From: Pseudorasbora parva
Lineage: Eukaryota; Chordata; Actinopteri; Cypriniformes; Gobionidae
Length of the DNA stretch: 64,000 nucleotides
Direction: 5' to 3'
Assembly: GCF_024679245.1 (NCBI RefSeq)
Contig: NC_090187.1
Span: 1,013,298-1,077,297 of the forward strand
The position numbers and the translations under genes were made by a program. The notes under the pieces are model-generated. The model was not told the origin of the DNA. It searched no databases and was given only the letters and a program-made list of their open reading frames with translations. Positions 19,971-31,900 of this stretch are shown one piece after another (the stretch's first letter is position 1; every line of letters starts with the position of its first letter).

Positions 19971-22900
19971 CCTGCTTCGCTACTGTTCGGACGCTCTTGC
20001 TTACTGCTCCGCGCTTTGCTCTATCGCTTCTATATTTTATCTCATAATTTTAACTTCAGCAAATCAACACAGTGCTCTAACAACAAAGCTTGACTTCAAC
20101 GATAAAACTAGAAACTCTGTTGACTGGATTACTACAAAAAGTGGAACATTTCATCTGACCAGCCTCTCGCTGCCATCAGCTTACATTCCGGAAGGGAAAA
20201 CACAGCTGCCTACTATCGAAAGGATAAGAAAATGCCTCCTCTAGCTAAGGAATCTTCTTGCTGCACAAACTGCCACAGACTTTTACAACGGATTGCAGTT
20301 CTTGAAACAAAGTTATTTGCGGAACCACCAAACCGGACGAATCACACAGCAGAGCTTCATCATGAACGCCCTCTGCACACAGCCGGTGAGTCCCATAAAT
20401 TTAGTGCTACTCAACAGATAGAGAAACAAGAAACTGATCGACACACTAATCGATGGCACAAACAGGGGGCAAGACCCAAACGCACTCGAGACATCAGATT
20501 GTCACGAGCTTCATATATTGCTGCCGTTGCATGCTCTACCCCAGACACAAGGATTGCAAACTCTAGTTTCCGACCACCATCGATACATCTCGAAAACAGA
20601 TTTGAAGTATTAATGAATGAGGGTGATGAATCCCCAAACGTGATGAATATGATCGAACACAGATTGCATCAGCCCGCAGCTAACACTAATGCTAACAGGC
20701 GCTCAAGGTCGAGCAGACAGCGGCCCTCAGCTCAGAGCACAGCCGAGCCAAGGACTCTGATAGTGGGTGACTCTACAGTCAGAAACATTCGCAGCAGAGA
20801 TACAACTACATGCTACCTTCCACAAGCAACCATTTCTGATGTAAACAGGGAAATTGAGAACATTCTGATGAAACATAAGACTGCAAATCAACTTATAATT
20901 CATGTGGGGAAGAACGATATTCAGAGAGAGCAGTCAGAACTCATGAAGTCGGACTTCAATGAACTTTTTGAAACACTTAGAAAACTGAAAGTTCAGTCGT
21001 TCATCAGTGGACCACTGCCAGCAAGAGGAACAAATAGATTCTCACGGTTGCTTGGGCTTAATACATGGCTGCAAAAAACCTGTAACATGAATGGAGTGAA
21101 CTTCATTGATAACTTCAATCTCTTCTGGAGTCAGAGACAACTGTTTACATCAAATGGCCACCACCCAAACAAACTTGGTGCAAGAGTGCTAAAGGACAAT
21201 ATTTATTTTTCCCTTCATCATCCTTCAGCTGTGTGTTTTAACCCACTCAACCTGATACAGAGTATGGATGACCACAGGACTTCATTTCATCTCCTGAATG
21301 GACACTCGGCTGACACATCCCACAAGGACAATGAGAACTCCACACAGTCACAACAATTGCTCACGGACACACTCCCAGCTGAGCCCTGCCCACAGAGCTC
21401 ACTACAGACAGACTGTGAAGGATTAGAACTGCTCCAAGATTCAGCACCTAAAGATGACTTTCTTGAAAATGGACAGCAAAGCCAGGACAACATACTTCAA
21501 CTTCCGATAACACCAGAGCAAGAGCCCCTCTCACCGGACATGTCATTCCTCTCTCCAGCATCCCCGCATCTGGGCTTCTCAGAGAAAATGGAGGAACTGA
21601 TTTTTGTTGGAACTAGACTATCACACTCAATTGCTGCGAGCCCCCAGATATAAACCAAAAAGCGTCGAGCCCCACAACCACCAAAGCCTGTGGGCCCAGC
21701 TCCCCCTCCTCCTGTGAGATTTCTTCGGTCACAACGCCAGGGCCCACACCCTCCTCCATCTGTTGTAGGTGAACCAAAAACAACTGATTCCAGCTCTCAG
21801 TGATGTGTTTTGGGTCCCCGCTATGATAACAGTAACTTTATCAAATGTTTACAAAACAAGTGGGAACCCAGTGTGTCTCCCTCTTTCTCTATCTCTGTCC
21901 TGTTACGTGAAAGAAAGTCTAAGGCCTTGTCAGGCCGTTTAACAAACCAATATAATCTGCTGCCTGTTACCTGTCAAACTAAGACTAATGTGGGTGAAAA
22001 AATTAATACTGTTAAGTTAGCACTTTTAAACATCTGTTCACTTAAGAACAAATCATTCCTAGTCAGCGACTTAATAACCACTAACAACCTTGATTTTTTG
22101 CTTCTAAATGAAACGTGGTTAGAAGAAAACTGTAGTGCAACAGTCCTCAATGAAGCAGCCCCTCCTAACTTTACTTTTATGAGTGTTTGCAGAGCAGTTA
22201 GGAGAGGTGGGGGTGTTGCTGCTCTTTTTAAAGATGTCTATCAATGTAAGCAAGTATCATTTGGTGACTATTTGTCTCTAGAATATCTGGGTATTGTGTT
22301 AAAAGGTTCTCCACGCATCCTGCTTATCATTGTTTACAGGCCTCCAAAGTACTCTCCAGCCTTTATTGAGGAATTTACAGAACTGTTATCAATAATTTCC
22401 TCAGAGTTTGACTGTTTTGCTATTGCTGGGGATTTTAACATTCACATAGATAATATTGAATCCAGTACAACAAAAGAGCTCATGACTGTTCTTAACACTT
22501 TTGATTTGACACAGCATGTAAATGGACCCACACACAATCGTGGACACACCCTAGATTTAATTATCAGCAAGGGTCTAAACATTTCATCGATTGTTATTAA
22601 GGATGTGGCACTGTCTGATCATTTCTGTATTTTCTTTGACATATCAATCACTCCTGCCATTGAAGCTAGATCTGTCTCTGTCAAAAAGAGATGCTTAAAT
22701 GAGAACACTAATGTGCTGTTTATGAAGGCTTTATCTCTAAAACCAAGCATATCTGCAGACTCTGTTGATTTTCTCCTTGACTCCTTTAACTCAAAAGTTA
22801 AGAGTGTAATGGATGATATTGCCCCTCTGAAAGTCAGGAAAAAGAGTACCAAACAAAAGGCACAATGGAGAAACTCAACAGCAGTTCAAATAATGAAAAG

Positions 22901-25900
22901 ACAATGCAGAAAATCTGAACGAAAGTGGCGGAAGACAAAACTTGTAGTCCATTATAACATCTATAAAGACAGCCTTCATGCTTTCAATGTTGAACTAGGC
23001 AAAGCTAGACAGACCTTCTTCTCAAATATTATAAACAAACACATAAACAACACGCGCACTCTTTTTGCTACTGTAGACAGACTAACAAACCCCCCGAGTC
23101 ACATTCCCAGAGAAATGCTCTCAGACAGCAAATGCAGTGAGTTTGCTTCCTTCTTCTCAGAGAAAATCAAAAATATCAGAAAGGCGATCAGCACATCCTC
23201 TAGTTGCTCTGGGGTCAGTCAGATCAGACCAAACCCTCGGAAAATTACTATGTCTGATTTCGAAACAATTGACGGTAAAATTTTAGAAGACACAGTACAG
23301 CATCTTAAAACATCAACCTGCACCCTTGACGCACTCCCCACTTCTTTTTTCAAAAGTGTGTTTAACTGTTTGGAAGCAGATCTCCTAGAAGTGGTGAACT
23401 CCTCACTTCTCTACGGGACTTTTCCAACCGCCCTTAAAATTGCAATAGTTAAGCCTCTTCTGAAAAAGAGAAATCTAGATAACTCCATACTGAGCAACTA
23501 CAGACCAATCTCAAATCTCCCCTTCATAGGCAAAATCATCGAAAAAGTTGTTTTCAATCAACTAAACAAATTCTTAAACTCAAACGGATTCTTTGACAAT
23601 TTTCAATCTGGTTTCCGACCGCATCACAGCACAGAGACAGCGCTCGTAAAGATTATAAATGATATTCGCTTAAATACTGATACAGGCAAAACATCAATTC
23701 TGGTTCTACTCGATCTCAGTGCTGCATTCGACACTGTTGACCACACCATACTTCTAGACAGACTGGAAAACTGGGTCGGGCTTTCTGGGATGGTCCTCAG
23801 ATGGTTCAGATCATACTTAGAAGGGAGAGGTTATTATGTGAGTATAGGAGACCATAAGTCTGAGTGGACATCCATGACATGCAGAGTCCCACAAGGGTCA
23901 GTTCTAGCACCTCTCCTGTTTAACCTGTATATGCTGCCACTGAGCCAAATAATGAAAAAGAACAATATTGCTTACCACAGCTATGCTGACGACACCCAGC
24001 TCTACTTAGCACTGTCACCTAATGACTACAGCCCCATTGACTCGCTGTGCAAATGCATTGATGAAGTTAACGACTGGATGTGCCAAAACTATCTTCAGTT
24101 AAACAAAGACAAAACTGAAATCATTACATTTGGAAACAAAGATGAAATTCTCAAGGTGAACGCGTATCTTGAGGCTAAAGGCCTGATAACAAAAAATCAA
24201 GTCAGGAATCTTGGTGTAATTTTGGAGTCAGACCTGAGTTTCAGTAGTCATGTCAAAGCAATAACTAAATCAGCATACTATCATCTGAAAAATATTGCAA
24301 GGATTAGATGTTTTGTCTCCAGGCAAGACTTAGAGAAACTGGTTCACGCTTTCATCACCAGTAGGGTGGACTATTGTAATGGCCTTCTCACTGGCCTTCC
24401 CAAAAAGACCATTAGACAGCTGCAGCTCATACAGAATGCTGCTGCCAGGATTCTGAGCAGAACCAGAAAATATGACCATATCACACCAGTCCTCAGGTCT
24501 TTACACTGGCTTCCAGTTACATTTAGAATCGATTTTAAAGTACTATTACTTGTTTATAAATCTCTCAATGACCTAGGACCCCAATACATCGCAGATATGC
24601 TGATTAAATACAAACCCAACAGATCACTCAGATCAGCAGGATCAAGTCAGTTAGAAATACCAAGAGTTCACTCAAAGCAAGGAGAGTCTGCCTTTAGCTC
24701 TTATGCCAGCCGTAGTTGGAACCGGCTTCCTGAACAGATCAGATGTGCTCCAACAGTAGCCACATTCAAATCCAGACTCAAAACACATCTGTTTAGCTGT
24801 GCATTTACTGAATGAGCACTGTGCCACTGTACGTCCGACTGATTGCACCTTATCTATGCATCATTTTTTAAATTTTTTTTATTTATTTTTATTTATTTTT
24901 TTATAACTGTTTTAGTTTACCTGTTCTTTTCTTTGGTTATCATCATTTTATTACTTTTAATTCTCTTTACATTGTATTCTTTTTCTTATGCATTTTTTAG
25001 TCCTATTTTAATTCCTTTCTATGTAAAGCACTTTGAATTGCCATTGTGTATGAAATGTGCTTGTAGTAAGTTCGATAATGGAAGGAAGGAAGAGGACACA
25101 GGGGTCGGCTGGACGGTTGATACTTTCTTTATTTATAACTCAAAACTTGTAATAAACTTCACAACACACACTGCGGTGTGGATTCTCATAGACGCTCGAT
25201 TACTTCCGGGTCGGCACTTCCGGCTTCCGGTAACTCAGTCTCTGTGCGCTCGTATCAACCGTCCGATCTCTCTCTCTCCTTGATCTCCGGTTCCACCGAG
25301 GTTTTATTCCCTCTCCGCGCTCATTACTAGAACAAGAGACAGGTGTTATTAATCTGCTTCCAATCCACTCACTTACCGCTTGTCCCGCGGCTCTCTCTCC
25401 CGCTGCAGACCTCGCTGAACCACGCCCCCCTTGCCACATACCCCCACCGCCCGACTCAGGCCGGGGAGCCGTCCGGCCTGCAGCCCCCCCCCCCCATTTC
25501 TGGAGAGGAAATCGGCCACAGCCATCTGAGCACCCGGCCTGTGGACCACCTGGAACTTAAAAGGCTGAAGAGCTAGATACCAACGGGTGATCCGCGCGTT
25601 GGTATCCTTCATGCGGTGGAGCCATTGGAGAGGAGCGTGGTCCGAACAGAGGGTGAACTCCCGCCCCAGAAGGTAGTAGCGGAGGGTGAGAACGGCCCAC
25701 CTGATGGCAAGGCACTCCTTTTCGATGGTGCTGTACTTAGCCTCTCTCTTCGAGAGCTTACGGCTAATGTACAGCACCGGCCGCTCTCCCCCCTCCACCT
25801 CCTGGGCCAGGACTGCGCCCAGCCCCCTGTCCGACGCGTCAGTCTGCAACAGAAAAGGGAGAGAAAAGTCAGGGGAGTGTAAAAGCGGCCCGCCACATAG

Positions 25901-28900
25901 AGCAGCCTTAACTCGGGTGAAGGCCTGCTGGCACGGCTCCGTCCATTGGACCGTATCTGGTAGCCCCTTTTTAGTAAGGTCAGTCAGGGGGCTGGTGAGG
26001 TCCGAATAATTTGGTATAAACCGTCTATAATATCCCGCCAGCCCCAAGAACTGCCTTACCTCCTTTTTGGTCTTGGGCCTCGGGCAGGTCGCAATTGCGG
26101 CGGTCTTATCAATTTGGGGACGCACCTGTCCATGACCCAAGTGGAAGCCCAGATACCTTACCTCCACCCGCCCAATTGCACACTTCTTCGGGTTGGCCGT
26201 GAGCCCCGCTCCCCTCAACGACCTCAAGACCGCCCGGACATGTTGCATATGCCGCTGCCAATCGTGACTGTAAATCACGATGTCGTCCAGGTAGGCAGCA
26301 GCATATGCGGCATGGGGACGCAAAATCCTGTCCATGAGGCGCTGAAAGGTAGCGGGTGCCCCGAACAAACCGAAGGGAAGCGTGACGAATTGGTGCAATC
26401 CGAACGGCGTGGTGAAGGCTGTTTTTTCTTTGGACAATGGAGACAAGGGGATCTGCCAATAGCCCTTCGTTAAGTCCAATGTCGAATAAAATCGAGCCGT
26501 GCCCAGCCGATCAAGCAACTCGTCAACCCGCGGCATTGGATACGCGTCGAATTTCGACACTGCGTTCACCTTGCGGTAGTCCACACAGAACCTGACCGAG
26601 CCGTCGGTTTTAGGGACCAAAACGATCGGGCTCGCCCAGTCACTGTTGGACTCCTCTATTACTCCCATATCGAGCATTGCCCCTAATTCTTCCTGAACTA
26701 CTTTTTTTTTGTGTTCAGGTAAACGATACGGCCGGCTGCGAACTACCACGCCCGGCTCGGTCTCGATATGGTGCTGAATTAAGTCGGTACGGCCCGGTAG
26801 TGGCGAGAACACGTCGGCGAATTCCGCCTGTAGTTTTGAAAGATCAGTGAGTTGGGACGGTGAGAGGTGATCTCCCCCAGGGGCCAGTGCGACCGATTGT
26901 GCTTTGATGCTCGCCTCTGGCCCGAGATCATCCTCTCCCCCGATCACTTAGATTAGAACTGCTCCAAGATTCAGCACCTAAAGATGACTTTCTTGAAAAT
27001 GGACAGCAAAGCCAGGACAACATACTTCAACTTCCGATAACACCAGAGCAAGAGCCCCTCTCACCGGACATGTCATTCCTCTCTCCAGCATCCCCGCATC
27101 TGGGCTTCTCAGAGAAAATGGAGGAACTGATTTTTGTTGGAACTAGACTATCACACTCAATTGCTGCGAGCCCCCAGATATAAACCAAAAAGCGTCGAGC
27201 CCCACAACCACCAAAGCCTGTGGGCCCAGCTCCCCCTCCTCCTGTGAGATTTCTTCGGTCACAACGCCAGGGCCCACACCCTCCTCCATCTGTTGTAGGT
27301 GAACCAAAAACAACTGATTCCAGCTCTCAGTGATGTGTTTTGGGTCCCCGCTATGATAACAGTAACTTTATCAAATGTTTACAAAACAAGTGGGAACCCA
27401 GTGTGTCTCCCTCTTTCTCTATCTCTGTCCTGTTACGTGAAAGAAAGTCTAAGGCCTTGTCAGGCCGTTTAACAAACCAATATAATCTGCTGCCTGTTAC
27501 CTGTCAAACTAAGACTAATGTGGGTGAAAAAATTAATACTGTTAAGTTAGCACTTTTAAACATCTGTTCACTTAAGAACAAATCATTCCTAGTCAGCGAC
27601 TTAATAACCACTAACAACCTTGATTTTTTGCTTCTAAATGAAACGTGGTTAGAAGAAAACTGTAGTGCAACAGTCCTCAATGAAGCAGCCCCTCCTAACT
27701 TTACTTTTATGAGTGTTTGCAGAGCAGTTAGGAGAGGTGGGGGTGTTGCTGCTCTTTTTAAAGATGTCTATCAATGTAAGCAAGTATCATTTGGTGACTA
27801 TTTGTCTCTAGAATATCTGGGTATTGTGTTAAAAGGTTCTCCACGCATCCTGCTTATCATTGTTTACAGGCCTCCAAAGTACTCTCCAGCCTTTATTGAG
27901 GAATTTACAGAACTGTTATCAATAATTTCCTCAGAGTTTGACTGTTTTGCTATTGCTGGGGATTTTAACATTCACATAGATAATATTGAATCCAGTACAA
28001 CAAAAGAGCTCATGACTGTTCTTAACACTTTTGATTTGACACAGCATGTAAATGGACCCACACACAATCGTGGACACACTCTAGATTTAATTATCAGCAA
28101 GGGTCTAAACATTTCATCGATTGTTATTAAGGATGTGGCACTGTCTGATCATTTCTGTATTTTCTTTGACATATCAATCACTCCTGCCATTGAAGCTAGA
28201 TCTGTCTCTGTCAAAAAGAGATGCTTAAATGAGAACACTAATGTGCTGTTTATGAAGGCTTTATCTCTAAAACCAAGCATATCTGCAGACTCTGTTGATT
28301 TTCTCCTTGACTCCTTTAACTCAAAAGTTAAGAGTGTAATGGATGATATTGCCCCTCTGAAAGTCAGGAAAAAGAGTACCAAACAAAAGGCACAATGGAG
28401 AAACTCAACAGCAGTTCAAATAATGAAAAGACAATGCAGAAAATCTGAACGAAAGTGGCGGAAGACAAAACTTGTAGTCCATTATAACATCTATAAAGAC
28501 AGCCTTCATGCTTTCAATGTTGAACTAGGCAAAGCTAGACAGACCTTCTTCTCAAATATTATAAACAAACACATAAACAACACGCGCACTCTTTTTGCTA
28601 CTGTAGACAGACTAACAAACCCCCCGAGTCACATTCCCAGAGAAATGCTCTCAGACAGCAAATGCAGTGAGTTTGCTTCCTTCTTCTCAGAGAAAATCAA
28701 AAATATCAGAAAGGCGATCAGCACATCCTCTAGTTGCTCTGGGGTCAGTCAGATCAGACCAAACCCTCGGAAAATTACTATGTCTGATTTCGAAACAATT
28801 GACGGTAAAATTTTAGAAGACACAGTACAGCATCTTAAAACATCAACCTGCACCCTTGACGCACTCCCCACTTCTTTTTTCAAAAGTGTGTTTAACTGTT

Positions 28901-31900
28901 TGGAAGCAGATCTCCTAGAAGTGGTGAACTCCTCACTTCTCTACGGGACTTTTCCAACCGCCCTTAAAATTGCAATAGTTAAGCCTCTTCTGAAAAAGAG
29001 AAATCTAGATAACTCCATACTGAGCAACTACAGACCAATCTCAAATCTCCCCTTCATAGGCAAAATCATCGAAAAAGTTGTTTTCAATCAACTAAACAAA
29101 TTCTTAAACTCAAACGGATTCTTTGACAATTTTCAATCTGGTTTCCGACCGCATCACAGCACAGAGACAGCGCTCGTAAAGATTATAAATGATATTCGCT
29201 TAAATACTGATACAGGCAAAACATCAATTCTGGTTCTACTCGATCTCAGTGCTGCATTCGACACTGTTGACCACAACATACTTCTAGACAGGCTGGAAAA
29301 CTGGGTCGGGCTTTCTGGGATGGTCCTCAGATGGTTCAGATCATACTTAGAAGGGAGAGGTTATTATGTGAGTATAGGAGACCATAAGTCTGAGTGGACA
29401 TCCATGACATGCAGAGTCCCACAAGGGTCAGTTCTAGCACCTCTCCTGTTTAACCTGTATATGCTGCCACTGAGCCAAATAATGAAAAAGAACAATATTG
29501 CTTACCACAGCTATGCTGACGACACCCAGCTCTACTTAGCACTGTCACCTAATGACTACAGCCCCATTGACTCGCTGTGCAAATGCATTGATGAAGTTAA
29601 CGACTGGATGTGCCAAAACTATCTTCAGTTAAACAAAGACAAAACTGAAATCATTACATTTGGAAACAAAGATGAAATTCTCAAGGTGAACGCGTATCTT
29701 GAGGCTAAAGGCCTGATAACAAAAAATCAAGTCAGGAATCTTGGTGTAATTTTGGAGTCAGACCTGAGTTTCAGTAGTCATGTCAAAGCAATAACTAAAT
29801 CAGCATACTATCATCTGAAAAATATTGCAAGGATTAGATGTTTTGTCTCCAGGCAAGACTTAGAGAAACTGGTTCACGCTTTCATCACCAGTAGGGTGGA
29901 CTATTGTAATGGCCTTCTCACTGGCCTTCCCAAAAAGACCATTAGACAGCTGCAGCTCATACAGAATGCTGCTGCCAGGATTCTGAGCAGAACCAGAAAA
30001 TATGACCATATCACACCAGTCCTCAGGTCTTTACACTGGCTTCCAGTTACATTTAGAATCGATTTTAAAGTACTATTACTTGTTTATAAATCTCTCAATG
30101 ACCTAGGACCCCAATACATCGCAGATATGCTGATTAAATACAAACCCAACAGATCACTCAGATCAGCAGGATCAAGTCAGTTAGAAATACCAAGAGTTCA
30201 CTCAAAGCAAGGAGAGTCTGCCTTTAGCTCTTATGCCAGCCGTAGTTGGAACCGGCTTCCTGAACAGATCAGATGTGCTCCAACAGTAGCCACATTCAAA
30301 TCCAGACTCAAAACACATCTGTTTAGCTGTGCATTTACTGAATGAGCACTGTGCCACTGTACGTCCGACTGATTGCACCTTATCTATGCATCATTTTTTA
30401 AATTTTTTTTATTTATTTTTATTTATTTTTTTATAACTGTTTTAGTTTACCTGTTCTTTTCTTTGGTTATCATCATTTTATTACTTTTAATTCTCTTTAC
30501 ATTGTATTCTTTTTCTTATGCATTTTTTAGTCCTATTTTAATTCCTTTCTATGTAAAGCACTTTGAATTGCCATTGTGTATGAAATGTGCTTGTAGTAAG
30601 TTCGATAATGGAAGGAAGGAAGAGGACACAGGGGTCGGCTGGACGGTTGATACTTTCTTTATTTATAACTCAAAACTTGTAATAAACTTCACAACACACA
30701 CTGCGGTGTGGATTCTCATAGACGCTCGATTACTTCCGGGTCGGCACTTCCGGCTTCCGGTAACTCAGTCTCTGTGCGCTCGTATCAACCGTCCGATCTC
30801 TCTCTCTCCTTGATCTCCGGTTCCACCGAGGTTTTATTCCCTCTCCGCGCTCATTACTAGAACAAGAGACAGGTGTTATTAATCTGCTTCCAATCCACTC
30901 ACTTACCGCTTGTCCCGCGGCTCTCTCTCCCGCTGCAGACCTCGCTGAACCACGCCCCCCTTGCCACATACCCCCACCGCCCGACTCAGGCCGGGGAGCC
31001 GTCCGGCCTGCAGCCCCCCCCCCCCATTTCTGGAGAGGAAATCGGCCACAGCCATCTGAGCACCCGGCCTGTGGACCACCTGGAACTTAAAAGGCTGAAG
31101 AGCTAGATACCAACGGGTGATCCGCGCGTTGGTATCCTTCATGCGGTGGAGCCATTGGAGAGGAGCGTGGTCCGAACAGAGGGTGAACTCCCGCCCCAGA
31201 AGGTAGTAGCGGAGGGTGAGAACGGCCCACCTGATGGCAAGGCACTCCTTTTCGATGGTGCTGTACTTAGCCTCTCTCTTCGAGAGCTTACGGCTAATGT
31301 ACAGCACCGGCCGCTCTCCCCCCTCCACCTCCTGGGCCAGGACTGCGCCCAGCCCCCTGTCCGACGCGTCAGTCTGCAACAGAAAAGGGAGAGAAAAGTC
31401 AGGGGAGTGTAAAAGCGGCCCGCCACATAGAGCAGCCTTAACTCGGGTGAAGGCCTGCTGGCACGGCTCCGTCCATTGGACCGTATCTGGTAGCCCCTTT
31501 TTAGTAAGGTCAGTCAGGGGGCTGGTGAGGTCCGAATAATTTGGTATAAACCGTCTATAATATCCCGCCAGCCCCAAGAACTGCCTTACCTCCTTTTTGG
31601 TCTTGGGCCTCGGGCAGGTCGCAATTGCGGCGGTCTTATCAATTTGGGGACGCACCTGTCCATGACCCAAGTGGAAGCCCAGATACCTTACCTCCACCCG
31701 CCCAATTGCACACTTCTTCGGGTTGGCCGTGAGCCCCGCTCCCCTCAACGACCTCAAGACCGCCCGGACATGTTGCATATGCCGCTGCCAATCGTGACTG
31801 TAAATCACGATGTCGTCCAGGTAGGCAGCAGCATATGCGGCATGGGGACGCAAAATCCTGTCCATGAGGCGCTGAAAGGTAGCGGGTGCCCCGAACAAAC

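Larger units (their letters stand above)
19967..25061 (+). mobile_element. L2-type LINE, near full length, 3' end displaced by Gypsy insertion
   Basis: From left to right: a 5' UTR of about 265 bp, ORF1 with an esterase-like domain, ORF2 with endonuclease and reverse transcriptase, and an A+T-rich 3' UTR. The 3' UTR is interrupted at GTGCT (25057-25061) by a Gypsy LTR. The missing tail, ATATAAATAAACTTGCC with TTGCC repeats, is found after the second GTGCT at 35709-35745. It lies antisense to chrnb4 in its last intron. ORF2 has no internal stop, so the insertion is recent. Confidence 0.9.
25062..26947 (-). mobile_element. Partial Gypsy element (3' LTR + RT/RNase H), from tandem duplication
   Basis: This is the 3' part of the Gypsy element, identical to 30592-32477, offset by 5,530 bp. 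It ends abruptly at CGATCAC (26941-26947), then TTA, then L2 ORF1 sequence. No LTR or target duplication marks this border, so it is a rearrangement breakpoint and not an insertion end. Confidence 0.92.

Noticed and set aside
24843..25283. 146-codon Phe/Ile-rich frame (and its copy at 30373-30813)
   Set aside because: It is A+T-rich L2 3' UTR running into the Gypsy LTR, although it could look like a membrane protein.
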